This document shows positions 1-7,982 of a stretch of 64,000 nucleotides of DNA, piece after piece (within the stretch, counting starts at the first letter, position 1; the number at the start of each line of letters is the position of its first letter). The stretch comes from Denitromonas ohlonensis (GTDB lineage: Bacteria > Pseudomonadota > Gammaproteobacteria > Burkholderiales > Rhodocyclaceae): contig NZ_VMNI01000006.1 of the NCBI RefSeq assembly GCF_007625205.1, forward strand, positions 124,001 to 188,000. The letters are read 5' to 3'. Position numbers and translations under genes: made by a program. The notes under the pieces were generated by a model, which saw nothing but the letters and a program-made list of their open reading frames with translations, did not search any database and was not told where the DNA came from.

Positions 1-755
1 GCCGCATCGGAACCGGCCCAGGGGCTGGTCAGCGCAAAGGCGGGAATCTCCTGCCCTTTCGCCAGGCGCGGCAGGTAGTGGTTTTTCTGTTCCGGCGTGC
101 CGTAATGCAGCAGCAACTCGGCCGGACCGAGGGAATTGGGCACCATCACCGTCACCGCGGCGGCGGACGAGCGCGTCGACAGCTTGGTCACTACCTGCGA
201 GTGCATGTAGGCCGAGAAGCCCTTACCACCGTATTCCTTGGGGATGATCATGCCCAAAAAGCCCTGGGTCTTGATGTAGTCCCACACCACCTGCGGCAGA
301 TCCTGCTTCTGGGCGCTCTCCCATTCGTCGGTCAGGCGGCACAGCTCGCTGGTTTGCACATCGAGAAACTGCTGCTCCTCGTCGGACAGCTTGGGCCACG
401 GATAGGCCAGCAGCTTGCGCCAGTCGGGCGCGCCGGCGAACAGGTCGCCCTCCCACCACACGGTGCCGGCTTCAAGCGCGTCCTTCTCGGTCTGCGACAT
501 CGAGGGCAGCGCCTTGCGAAAAGCACTGAGCGTCGGCGCGCTGATCAGCGACTTGCGCAGCGACGGCACCAGAAAAACGCCCATGATCGCCACATACGCC
601 AGTAGCGTCAGCACTACGGCGCCGATCGGCCACACACCCACCCAGGCCAACCCGGACAGCCATACCAAGCCCGCCACAAACCAGGCAAAAAATGGCGCTC
701 GCCCGTAGGCGAGCGCACCTGCCAAGGGAGGGAGGGACAGAAAAAACCAGATCAT
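1..755 (-). CDS. fadE: Acyl-CoA dehydrogenase, FadE type (N-terminal part, runs off left edge)
   Basis: Flavoprotein that would catalyse the first dehydrogenation of fatty-acid beta-oxidation. About 251 residues are visible. Residues 1-60 form hydrophobic membrane segments (start MIWFFLSLPPLAG), a feature of the long FadE proteins rather than of soluble ACADs. They are followed by the family linker (LAYPWPKLSDEEQQF) and the acyl-CoA dehydrogenase N-terminal domain, ending near the flavin-contact motif PAFALTSPWAGSDAA. The C-terminal domains lie outside the window. It lies 57 bases downstream of a TetR regulator on the same strand, so the two probably form one transcript. The ATG at 753-755 precedes the hydrophobic segment. 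A 9-bp hairpin (695-716) falls inside the coding sequence. Confidence 0.88.
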   Translation of the reverse strand, partial: MIWFFLSLPPLAGALAYGRAPFFAWFVAGLVWLSGLAWVGVWPIGAVVLTLLAYVAIMGVFLVPSLRKSLISAPTLSAFRKALPSMSQTEKDALEAGTVWWEGDLFAGAPDWRKLLAYPWPKLSDEEQQFLDVQTSELCRLTDEWESAQKQDLPQVVWDYIKTQGFLGMIIPKEYGGKGFSAYMHSQVVTKLSTRSSAAAVTVMVPNSLGPAELLLHYGTPEQKNHYLPRLAKGQEIPAFALTSPWAGSDA

Positions 756-812
756 GTGCTACATCTCCTCGCTGGGTGCGGCGCGTTCTATTGCGCGCTC
801 ACACCTTGACCA

Positions 813-1505
813 TCACGCCGCGTCGCGGCGGATTGCTCTTGATTCAATGACCTCTTCCGGCAAGGGCGCCCGCAAGCCCCCCAGCAAGAAAGACATCAGT
901 CGCGGCATCAACCGCGTGGGGTCCTCATCATCAAAGTCCCCGGCAAACAACTTCAATGCATCCGTCCCGGCAATGGCGTAGGACATCGCCCCCATCATGA
1001 AATGGAAGCGCCACAGAATTTCCTCGCGTGGCACATCTGGCAGCGCCCGATACAGCGCATTCATGAAACGCTGCACCACCTCTGCATATTCTTCGGCCAG
1101 AAACTGGCGCACAAACTCGTTCGGCTCGGTGTAAGTACGACCCAGCAAGCGCATGAAGGTCGCCCCGCCGTGCTCGGTATCGGCCGCCATCTTCAACGAC
1201 ACACCAAAAAAGGCGGCCACGATCTTGCTCGGCTTGAGCGGCGCACCGTTTGCCAGCGACTCCTCGGCCTCGAGCGCGCCCAAGCGGTCGCGGTTCAACT
1301 CGGTCAGACGCCGCCGAAACACCTCCTGAATCAGCGCATCCTTGCTGCCAAAGTGATAATTCACCGCCGCCAGATTCACCTCTGCCTGGCCCGTAATCAT
1401 TCGCATCGACGTGGCTTCGAAGCCATGCGTCATAAACAGCGATTCCGCTGCATTCAAAATCCGCGCCCGGGTATCTGGACCCTGCTTTGCCGTTGCCTCG
1501 CTCAT
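813..1505 (-). CDS. TetR-family regulator, PsrA-like (fatty-acid responsive)
   Basis: A 230-residue TetR repressor. The N-terminal helix-turn-helix domain (about residues 10-55, RARILNAAESLFMTHGFEATS ending YHFGSKDALIQEV) is followed by a C-terminal ligand and dimer domain of the type found in PsrA-like regulators. The start at 1505 is chosen because AAGGAG lies a few bases upstream; an in-frame ATG at 1580 has no such site. It lies directly upstream of fadE on the same strand. A perfect inverted repeat (1576-1593) fitting the PsrA half-site pattern lies upstream, so autoregulation and control of fadE by a long-chain acyl ligand is a reasonable inference. Confidence 0.85.
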   Translation of the reverse strand: MSEATAKQGPDTRARILNAAESLFMTHGFEATSMRMITGQAEVNLAAVNYHFGSKDALIQEVFRRRLTELNRDRLGALEAEESLANGAPLKPSKIVAAFFGVSLKMAADTEHGGATFMRLLGRTYTEPNEFVRQFLAEEYAEVVQRFMNALYRALPDVPREEILWRFHFMMGAMSYAIAGTDALKLFAGDFDDEDPTRLMPRLMSFLLGGLRAPLPEEVIESRAIRRDAA

Positions 1506-1575
1506 GGGGATCACGCTCCTTCGTTCTTGTTTTGTATTGGGGCAGATCATCGCAATAGCAAAAGACGCAATCCTG

Positions 1576-1593
1576 TTCAAACGTTCGTTTGAA
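1576..1593. promoter_or_regulatory. Candidate PsrA/FadR-type operator
   Basis: TTCAAAC, four bases, GTTTGAA forms a perfect inverted repeat about 70 bases upstream of the TetR gene start. PsrA of Pseudomonas binds (G/C)AAAC-N2-4-GTTT(G/C), which this fits. That the adjacent TetR protein binds here is inference. Confidence 0.65.
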
Positions 1594-1676
1594 TCATACG
1601 TTCTGCTAAAACGATGTCAACTGATTTCTAGGTCTCCCGCCCAAAAAGATCAATCGGCGGTGCAACATAAATACTT

Positions 1677-1692
1677 GATGCAATGCAACATT
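1677..1692. promoter_or_regulatory. Recurrent motif GATGCAATGCAACATT (copy 1)
   Basis: This 16-base sequence lies in the gap between the tetR promoter region and the end of the Spy/CpxP-like gene. An identical copy occurs at 16657-16672 just before tauE, and the 12-base core TGCAATGCAACA recurs at 58808-58819 before urtA. A second TGCAACA lies at 1661-1667. The repetition suggests a transcription-factor site; which factor is unknown. Confidence 0.4.
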
Positions 1693-1730
1693 TTTGCCGC
1701 GCCGCAGACTCATGATGCCGCAGTGGACGA

Positions 1731-1758
1731 CAAAAGGGGCGCCTTCGCGCCCCTTTTG
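1731..1758 (-). terminator. Rho-independent terminator of the Spy/CpxP-like gene
   Basis: A perfect 12-bp stem (1731-1742 with 1747-1758) has a four-base loop and carries a T-run within its descending arm on the minus strand. It lies 22 bases beyond the stop codon of the Spy/CpxP-like gene. Confidence 0.75.
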
Positions 1759-1779
1759 CCATGTGCACTCTCGCTTACA

Positions 1780-2313
1780 TCAAGCGTCCGGACTCGGTCC
1801 GCCGCGCATCATGCCGCGCCCCATGCCCTCGCGCTTGTCGCCCCGCCATGCACGCTTCTCTTGAAGCTGCTTGCGCTGCTCGGGTGTCAGCACCTCATAA
1901 ACGGCACGTTCGCCAGCAATGCGCGACTGCATCATCGTGGCCATGGCGACCGACTGCTGCTCGGTCAATGCCTTGACGCGCGCTGCATCGTAGTTTTCAG
2001 CGGTGGCGGCTTCACGCAGCTGATTCTTGAGATCACGCATAAGCTTCATCTGCTCACGCATTTTCGGCATCTCGGCGTGCTTGAGTTCAAAGATCTGGTC
2101 GCGCTGCGCTTCGGTCAGATCCAGCCCCTTGAGCATCCGCATCATGCCGCCACGGCCGGGGCCATCCATACCCGGCCCCATGTGCATGGATGCCTCGCAC
2201 CCGCCCTTGCCGCCACCCATGCCAGGCGCGGCTTGTGCGGCCAGGGGCACTGCCAACGCAATGCTGCTGGCCAACAGAAAGGCACCAATAATCGATTTAC
2301 GCTTGTTCATCAT
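1780..2313 (-). CDS. cpxP: Periplasmic Spy/CpxP-family protein
   Basis: A 177-residue exported protein. It has a signal peptide (MNKRKSIIGAFLLASSIALA, cleavage probably after AAQA), a Gly/Met-rich linker, then the LTxxQ helical domain (LDLTEAQRDQIFEL near residue 65 and LTPEQRKQL near 147) typical of CpxP and Spy, and a Met/Gly/Arg-rich tail. Family members chaperone or sense misfolded periplasmic proteins, and CpxP damps CpxA. It is divergent from cpxRA with CpxR-type boxes between. Two adjacent ATGs (2313, 2310) follow GGAG; 2310 has the better spacing. The symbol rests on context as much as on sequence. Confidence 0.82.
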   Translation of the reverse strand: MMNKRKSIIGAFLLASSIALAVPLAAQAAPGMGGGKGGCEASMHMGPGMDGPGRGGMMRMLKGLDLTEAQRDQIFELKHAEMPKMREQMKLMRDLKNQLREAATAENYDAARVKALTEQQSVAMATMMQSRIAGERAVYEVLTPEQRKQLQEKRAWRGDKREGMGRGMMRGGPSPDA

Positions 2314-2390
2314 GCTCTCCTTGATTCGTCGTCTATCCGGTCCGGGGCGAGTCCCCCTCCACCGACAGCTGCAGTGTCGCGCTGCGCCCC

Positions 2391-2436
2391 GTAAAGCACG
2401 GTTAACCCGGGGTAAAGACAGGTAAAGCGGCGTAAA
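2391..2436. promoter_or_regulatory. Array of five phased CpxR-type half-sites
   Basis: GTAAA occurs at 2391, 2412, 2422 and 2432, with a GTTAA at 2401, all on the same strand and 10-11 bases apart. The CpxR consensus is GTAAA-N5-GTAAA. The array lies between the divergent Spy/CpxP-like gene and cpxRA, so it could serve both promoters. Confidence 0.8.
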
Positions 2437-2502
2437 GGCGCTCGCCAGTCCTTTTAGCCGCCGTATCATTGGCGCCATGAACGAAAGAATCGTGGAGTCG
2501 AG

Positions 2503-3189
2503 ATGACGCGCGTGCTGCTGGTCGATGACGACCTGGAACTCTCCGCCATGCTCAAGGAGTACCTGGCGCAGGAAGGCTTCGAGGCCACCACAGTGGCCGA
2601 TGGCGAGGCCGGCGTCGCCGAGGCACTGTCGGGCAACTACGCCATCGCCGTGCTGGACGTGATGATGCCGCGCCTCAATGGCGTTGATGCCTTGCGCCGC
2701 ATTCGCCAGGAGAGCCGGATGCCGGTCCTCATGCTCACCGCGCGCGGTGACGACGTGGATCGCATCGTCGGCCTGGAGCTGGGCGCCGACGACTACGTGC
2801 CCAAGCCCTGCAGCCCCCGCGAACTGGTGGCTCGCCTGCGCGCCATCTTGCGCCGGACCGCCATGCCCGAGCCCACCACCGATGCCGACGAATTCACCGT
2901 CGGGCCGCTGCGGCTTTGGCCCGCGCGACGCGAAGCGCAGTGGGCCGGCGAGGCGCTGACGCTCACCAGCACCGAATTCACCTTATTAGAAGTACTGGTC
3001 GCCGCGGCTGGGCATGTCGTGAGCAAAAACACCTTGTCCGAAAAAGCACTCGGCCGGCCGCTGGCCCGCTTCGACCGCAGCATCGATGTCCATGTCAGTA
3101 GCTTGCGCCACAAACTGGCACCGCGCGACGATGGCCGCTCGTGGATCCAGACCGTACGCGGTCAGGGCTACCAGTTCGTGCGGGAGTAA
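2503..3189 (+). CDS. cpxR: Two-component response regulator CpxR
   Basis: A 228-residue OmpR-class regulator. The receiver domain (residues 1-115) shows acidic residues in VDDD, the phosphoacceptor Asp in VLDVMMPRLNG (about residue 52) and the Lys in YVPKPCSPREL. The winged-helix DNA-binding domain follows (about 130-225, ending TVRGQGYQFVRE). Four bases separate its stop from the sensor-kinase start, so they are co-transcribed. The phased GTAAA boxes upstream and the divergent Spy/CpxP-like gene support CpxR rather than another OmpR-family member. Confidence 0.9.
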   Translation: MTRVLLVDDDLELSAMLKEYLAQEGFEATTVADGEAGVAEALSGNYAIAVLDVMMPRLNGVDALRRIRQESRMPVLMLTARGDDVDRIVGLELGADDYVPKPCSPRELVARLRAILRRTAMPEPTTDADEFTVGPLRLWPARREAQWAGEALTLTSTEFTLLEVLVAAAGHVVSKNTLSEKALGRPLARFDRSIDVHVSSLRHKLAPRDDGRSWIQTVRGQGYQFVRE

Positions 3190-3193
3190 CACC

Positions 3194-4510
3194 ATGGGCC
3201 GCCTGTTCTGGAAATCCTTCATCGCCCTGTGGCTGACACTGACCTTGTCGGTGCTCGCGGTCGGCGCCGCGGTGTGGCTGTATCGGGGCACGAACGAAGA
3301 CGCTGCACGACTCGAAGTGGCCACCTACCGCTCAAACATAGCCCTCGATACCGTCGAGTCCGTGCTTCAGCACGGTGGGCCGCAAGCAGCCCACCAGTTT
3401 CTGATGCGCCGACCGCCCCGCGGCGGGCCCTCCGTGCTGGTTGTGGACGCGAACGGCCACGAACTCCTCGGGCGCCCGGTCCCCCCCGACCAGCACGATC
3501 ACACGCGCCAGATTCAAACCGCCGATGGCGCGTCGCTCCAACTCATTGCCGTACCGCCCCCGGCGCGCAATCACGGCTTTGGCGCACGCCGCACCCCGCC
3601 GCCGCTGTGGGTGCCGGTCTCCACCATCTTGCTGGCCAGCCTGGTGTTCAGTGCCTTGCTGGCGTGGTACGTCGCCAAGCCCATTCGTGTCCTGAAGCGC
3701 GCCTTCGACGCCGCCGCCGATGGACAGCTCGACACACGGGTCGCGCCGCTGATGGGCGGCCGGCGTGACGAGATCGCCGACCTCGGCCACGACTTCGATC
3801 GCATGGCCGCTCAGCTCCAGGCGCAGATCGCCGCCCAGCGCCGACTGCTGCATGACGTCTCGCACGAGCTGCGCTCGCCGCTGGCGCGCATGCAGGCCGC
3901 CATCGGTCTGGGTCGCCAGAGTCCCGACAAGCAAGACACCATGCTCGAGCGCATCGAACGCGAATCGGCCCGACTCGACACCCTGGTGGGCGAGCTGCTC
4001 ACCCTGTCCCGCCTCGAAGCCGGCGCCAGCGGTCGCGCGGAGCATCTCGAACTGGTGGAGCTGATTGCCGGCATCGCCGACGACGCGCAGTTCGAAGCCG
4101 AAGCCCGGGGCCGCAGCCTCGTCTTCAGTGGCGAAGGCGAATGCTGGACCTGGGCACAGTCCGAACTGATTCACCGTGCCTTCGAAAACGTGATCCGCAA
4201 TGCGGTCAAATACACCGCCGAGGGCACGCAGGTCGACGTCACGGTTCAGCTATCCGCCGATCATGTTCAGGTGGTGGTCGCCGATCGTGGCCCGGGCGTA
4301 CCGGCCGACGAACTTGAAGCCATCTTTGAGCCCTTCCATCGCAGCGACGCCGGCACCGACGCCCCGGGCTTCGGCCTCGGGCTAGCCATTGCCCGCCGCG
4401 CACTGGCGGCGCATGGCGGCCAGATCCACGCCCAATCGCGCGAAGGCGGCGGGCTGGTGGTTGAAATGGTTTTACCGCGGCGGGCGCAGGCCCCTCAGGG
4501 CGCCAGCTAA
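3194..4510 (+). CDS. cpxA: Sensor histidine kinase CpxA
   Basis: A 438-residue inner-membrane sensor kinase. It has TM1 at residues 8-30, a periplasmic sensor region (about 31-135), TM2 (LWVPVSTILLASLVFSALLA), a HAMP domain, HisKA with the phospho-His in HDVSHELRSPLARMQ, and HATPase_c with N, G1 (DRGPGVP) and G2 (GFGLGLAIARR) boxes. The start is the ATG four bases after the cpxR stop; a longer frame reading back into cpxR is an artefact. It should phosphorylate CpxR in response to envelope stress. Confidence 0.9.
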   Translation: MGRLFWKSFIALWLTLTLSVLAVGAAVWLYRGTNEDAARLEVATYRSNIALDTVESVLQHGGPQAAHQFLMRRPPRGGPSVLVVDANGHELLGRPVPPDQHDHTRQIQTADGASLQLIAVPPPARNHGFGARRTPPPLWVPVSTILLASLVFSALLAWYVAKPIRVLKRAFDAAADGQLDTRVAPLMGGRRDEIADLGHDFDRMAAQLQAQIAAQRRLLHDVSHELRSPLARMQAAIGLGRQSPDKQDTMLERIERESARLDTLVGELLTLSRLEAGASGRAEHLELVELIAGIADDAQFEAEARGRSLVFSGEGECWTWAQSELIHRAFENVIRNAVKYTAEGTQVDVTVQLSADHVQVVVADRGPGVPADELEAIFEPFHRSDAGTDAPGFGLGLAIARRALAAHGGQIHAQSREGGGLVVEMVLPRRAQAPQGAS

Positions 4511-4530
4511 CGCGCGCGCGCCGGCCCGGC

Positions 4531-5145
4531 TCAACGCAGCCGGGCCAGCCAGCGATCATGCCGCCGCCCGAGCAGCATTTGGGCGAACACGGCCCCGAGC
4601 AGCGCCAGCGCCATGTCGGACTGGGTGTCCCACGGGTCGCCCTGAGTGCCCAGAAAATCTTCAGCCTGCCCGCCCATCACCACCGCCGCCAACCATTCGA
4701 TCAGCTCATAAGTGGCCGAGATCGCCAGACAGATGCAGCACACCAGGAAGAACAACCAGCGCGGCCGGCGCAGCACCTGGAGTCGCAGCAGCAACTCGCG
4801 AGCCACCATGGCCGGGACAAAACCCTGCGCAAAATGGCCAATGCGGTCATAGGGGTTGCGCGCGAAATCAAATACGTCCTGCAGCCAGAAGCCCAGTGGC
4901 ACGCGCGCATAGGTGTAGGTCGCGCCGAGGATCAGGATCAGCGCATGCACCGCAATCAAGGCCAGCACCAGCCGGGTGAGCGGATAGCGGCGGTGCGTCG
5001 CCATCAACAACGGCAGCGCCATCAGCACCGGCGCCACTTCCATCCACCAGGTCAGCCGGTCGTGCGGCGAAATACCCGACACCGCCAGCGCGACAAGCAC
5101 GATGGCCACCAGCGCCCACTCGAAGCGCGCCCCCCGATCTGCCAT
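4531..5145 (-). CDS. DUF2238/YjdF-type integral membrane protein
   Basis: A 204-residue protein with about six membrane segments. It carries the DUF2238 signature residues (YDRIGHFAQGFVPAMVARELL, the acidic SATYELIEWL segment, and GDPWDTQSDMALALLGA near the C-terminus). Function is unknown. The ATG at 5145 is chosen because GGGAGG lies seven bases upstream; the ATG at 5160 has only a weak site. It converges on cpxA and is divergent from the LysE exporter gene. Confidence 0.8.
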   Translation of the reverse strand: MADRGARFEWALVAIVLVALAVSGISPHDRLTWWMEVAPVLMALPLLMATHRRYPLTRLVLALIAVHALILILGATYTYARVPLGFWLQDVFDFARNPYDRIGHFAQGFVPAMVARELLLRLQVLRRPRWLFFLVCCICLAISATYELIEWLAAVVMGGQAEDFLGTQGDPWDTQSDMALALLGAVFAQMLLGRRHDRWLARLR

Positions 5146-5248
5146 GTTGCGCCCTCCCATCACTTTTCCAGCGCGCACGGTAGCACGCATGACGCCGACC
5201 CGGCAGCCCGGTACACTGGCCGATTGCTGGCCACCAAGAGCCCCCGAC

Positions 5249-5884
5249 ATGCCCACCCCCGACACCCTCATCGCCTTTCTTGGCATCGCCCTGATCATCA
5301 CCTTTGCGCCCGGCCCCGACAACCTCATGGTGCTCGGCCAGAGCCTCGCCCGAGGGCGCATGGCCGGCTTCGGCATCGCCGTTGGCTGCGCGCTGGGGTG
5401 TTTCACCCATGTGCTGTGGGCCACGCTGGGCGTCAGCGCCGTGCTGGCCGCCTCGCCCATGGCCTTCACTGCACTCAAGCTGGCCGGCGCGGCCTATCTC
5501 GCCTGGCTAGGCATTCAAGCCATCCGCAGCGGCGGGCAATTGGCGGTGAATGCACAAGCAGCGCCCGCACGACCATGGCGCAAGGATGTGGGGCGCGGCT
5601 TTGTGGCCAATGCCATCAACCCCAAGGTCGGCCTGTTCTTCCTCGCCTTCATGCCGCAGTTCGTCCATGCCGAAGCCGGCAGCGCCACGCTGCAGATGCT
5701 GGTGCTCGGCTTGGTGTTCATGCTGCAGACGGTGCTGGTGTTCGGCGCCGTGGCCTACCTGGCTGGCGGAATCGGCCGGCTGCTCAAGCGCCGCCCCGGC
5801 GTTGCGCCCTGGCTCGACCGCATCGCCGGCGTGATCTTTCTCGGCCTGGCGCTGCGCCTGGTCCTTGACGACACACAGGGCTGA
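5249..5884 (+). CDS. LysE/RhtB-family amino-acid exporter
   Basis: A 211-residue inner-membrane exporter. The N-terminus carries the family signature (PGPDNLMVLGQSLARGRMAG), followed by about six membrane segments and the motif FVANAINPKVGLFFLAFMPQF. Family members export amino acids such as lysine, threonine or homoserine lactones; the substrate cannot be read from sequence. Six bases separate it from the ABC exporter downstream. Confidence 0.85.
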   Translation: MPTPDTLIAFLGIALIITFAPGPDNLMVLGQSLARGRMAGFGIAVGCALGCFTHVLWATLGVSAVLAASPMAFTALKLAGAAYLAWLGIQAIRSGGQLAVNAQAAPARPWRKDVGRGFVANAINPKVGLFFLAFMPQFVHAEAGSATLQMLVLGLVFMLQTVLVFGAVAYLAGGIGRLLKRRPGVAPWLDRIAGVIFLGLALRLVLDDTQG

Positions 5885-5889
5885 GCCAC

Positions 5890-7704
5890 ATGCGACGACA
5901 CCCGCAAGGCGCCCTGCCCGAGCCGGCCACCGGCCAGCGCCATGATCTGACCACCATCAAAACGCTGCTCCCCTACCTGTGGAGCTACAAGGGGCGCGTG
6001 TTTCTCGCGCTGGCCTGCCTGCTCGGCGCCAAGGTCGCCAACGTCGGCGTGCCCATCGTCTTCAAGCACATGGTCGATGCGCTGTCGATCACGCCGGAGC
6101 AGGCTTTCATCGTGGTGCCCGCGGCCTTGGTCATGGCCTACGGCGCGCTGCGCTTCATGACCTCGATGCTGACCGAACTGCGCGAGCTGATCTTCGCCCG
6201 CGTCACCCAGCAGGCGGTGCGTAACATCTCGCTTCAGGTCTTCCGCCACCTGCACGCACTATCGCTGCGCTTCCACCTCGAACGCCAGACCGGCGGGCTG
6301 ACCCGCGACATCGAACGCGGCACCCGCTCGATCGGCTCGCTGATCAGCTACACGCTGTACAGCATCCTGCCCACGCTGGTCGAAGTCGGGCTGGTGATCG
6401 GCATTCTGTATGTGAACTACGATCCAATCTTCTCAATCATCACCGCCGTTGCGCTCACGCTCTACATCAGCTTCACGGTCAAGATCACCAACTGGCGCAC
6501 CGCCTTGCGCCGCAAGGCCAACGAGCTCGACTCGGCCGCCAACGCCCGCGCCATCGACAGCCTGCTCAACTTCGAAACGGTGAAGTACTTCAACAATGAA
6601 GAGTTCGAAGCCCGCCGCTACGACGACCAGCTGCGCCAATGGGCCGACGCGCAAATCAAGAACCAGCTCTCGCTGTCGGGGCTCAACATCGGCCAGGCCG
6701 CGATCATCGCCATCGCGGTCACCAGCATGCTGTGGCAGGCCTCCATCCGTGTCGTCGATGGCAGCATGACGCTCGGCGACATCGTGCTGGTCAATGCCTA
6801 CATGCTGCAGCTCTACATCCCGCTCAACTTCCTCGGCGTGATCTACCGCGAAATCCGCCAGGCCCTCACCGACATCGAGCGCATGTTCGGCCTGCTCAAC
6901 CAGCCCCGCGAAATCGCCGACAAGCCCAACGCCAGCAGCCTCGCCGCTGACAACGCCACGGTGCGCTTCGAAAAAGTCAGCTTCGCCTACGATCCGGCCC
7001 GGCAGATTCTGTTTGAGGTGGACTTCGAGATCCCGGCGGGCAAGACGGTTGCCGTGGTCGGGCACTCCGGCTCGGGCAAGTCCACCCTCGGCCGGCTGCT
7101 GTTCCGCTTCTATGATGTGACCGGCGGGCGCATCACCATCAATGGCACCGACATCCGTGACCTGCAACAAGACAGCCTGCGTCAGGCCATCGGTATCGTG
7201 CCGCAGGACACCGTGCTGTTCAACGACACGCTGCGCTACAACATCCAGTACGGCCGCCCCGAGGCCGCCGACGGCCTGATCGACACCGCCGCCGCGGCGG
7301 CCCAGCTCACCGACTTCATCGGTCGTCTGCCCAATGGCTACGAAGCCCGCGTCGGCGAACGCGGCCTCAAACTCTCGGGTGGCGAAAAGCAGCGCGTGGC
7401 GATTGCCCGCGCGCTGCTCAAAGACCCTGCCATACTGATCTTCGACGAAGCCACCTCGGCGCTCGACTCACGCACCGAAAAAGCCATCCAGGCTCAGATC
7501 GACCTCGCTGCCCGCGGCCGCACCGCGCTGATCATCGCGCACCGCCTGTCCACCATCGCTCACGCTGACGAAATCCTGGTCCTTGACCAGGGCCACATCG
7601 TCGAACGCGGCCGACACCACGCCCTGCTCGCCGCCAACGGCGCCTATGCGCAAATGTGGCGGCTGCAGCAACAGGAAGCCAGCGAAGCGGATAGCGCGAA
7701 ATAG
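5890..7704 (+). CDS. Atm1-type ABC exporter (fused permease and ATPase)
   Basis: A 604-residue half-transporter. The N-terminal six-helix ABC_membrane domain (about residues 25-320) is followed by the ATPase with Walker A GHSGSGKST, signature LSGGEKQR and Walker B ILIFDEATSALD. The segments ERGTRSIGSLISY and LNFETVKYFNNEEFEARRYD are characteristic of the Atm1/HMT1 group, which exports glutathione-linked compounds or metal conjugates. It works as a homodimer in the inner membrane. The upstream LysE gene is only six bases away. Confidence 0.9.
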   Translation: MRRHPQGALPEPATGQRHDLTTIKTLLPYLWSYKGRVFLALACLLGAKVANVGVPIVFKHMVDALSITPEQAFIVVPAALVMAYGALRFMTSMLTELRELIFARVTQQAVRNISLQVFRHLHALSLRFHLERQTGGLTRDIERGTRSIGSLISYTLYSILPTLVEVGLVIGILYVNYDPIFSIITAVALTLYISFTVKITNWRTALRRKANELDSAANARAIDSLLNFETVKYFNNEEFEARRYDDQLRQWADAQIKNQLSLSGLNIGQAAIIAIAVTSMLWQASIRVVDGSMTLGDIVLVNAYMLQLYIPLNFLGVIYREIRQALTDIERMFGLLNQPREIADKPNASSLAADNATVRFEKVSFAYDPARQILFEVDFEIPAGKTVAVVGHSGSGKSTLGRLLFRFYDVTGGRITINGTDIRDLQQDSLRQAIGIVPQDTVLFNDTLRYNIQYGRPEAADGLIDTAAAAAQLTDFIGRLPNGYEARVGERGLKLSGGEKQRVAIARALLKDPAILIFDEATSALDSRTEKAIQAQIDLAARGRTALIIAHRLSTIAHADEILVLDQGHIVERGRHHALLAANGAYAQMWRLQQQEASEADSAK

Positions 7705-7747
7705 CGGGCGTTCAACGCCTGTCTCAGAACGCTTCCGGTGAGGTTTG

Positions 7748-7818
7748 GTAGGGTGGTCAGCTTCGCTGCCCACCAAGCGGTGGCTATTGTTGGTGGGCAG
7801 CGAAGCTGACCACCCTAC
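7748..7818. repeat. GTAG-footed palindromic repeat (REP/BIME-like, family 1)
   Basis: Perfect inverted repeat with 28-base arms (7748-7775 and 7791-7818) around a 15-base spacer. The outer ends are GTAG and CTAC. It lies between the ABC exporter and the converging PEP-CTERM gene. There is no T-run, so it is not a simple terminator. Confidence 0.8.
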
Positions 7819-7935
7819 GGCCACCCGTACGCGCTTCGGATGGGTCGGCACATTGCGGATTTGTGCGCGCGCCAAAGGCTCAGACGCGCACGCGCGGAAA
7901 AGCCTCGTCGCCGCGATCCGCCCCTCAAATACAAA

Positions 7936-7957
7936 GACGGCGCCCGAAGGCGCCGTT
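7936..7957 (-). terminator. Rho-independent terminator of PEP-CTERM gene 1
   Basis: The stem ACGGCGCC/GGCGCCGT (7937-7944 with 7949-7956) has a CGAA loop. On the minus strand it is followed by TTTGTATTTG. It lies 26 bases past the PEP-CTERM stop. Confidence 0.75.
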
Positions 7958-7982
7958 CAAAGGACGGAGTTGAGTCGCCAGA

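Noticed and set aside
695-716. 9-bp hairpin with CGTA loop as terminator or attenuator
   Set aside because: It lies within fadE coding sequence near its start, with no T-run; probably codon-driven in GC-rich DNA.
7748-7818. Long inverted repeat as a terminator of the ABC exporter gene
   Set aside because: No T-run follows either arm, and it shares the GTAG foot with other REP-type elements in the window.
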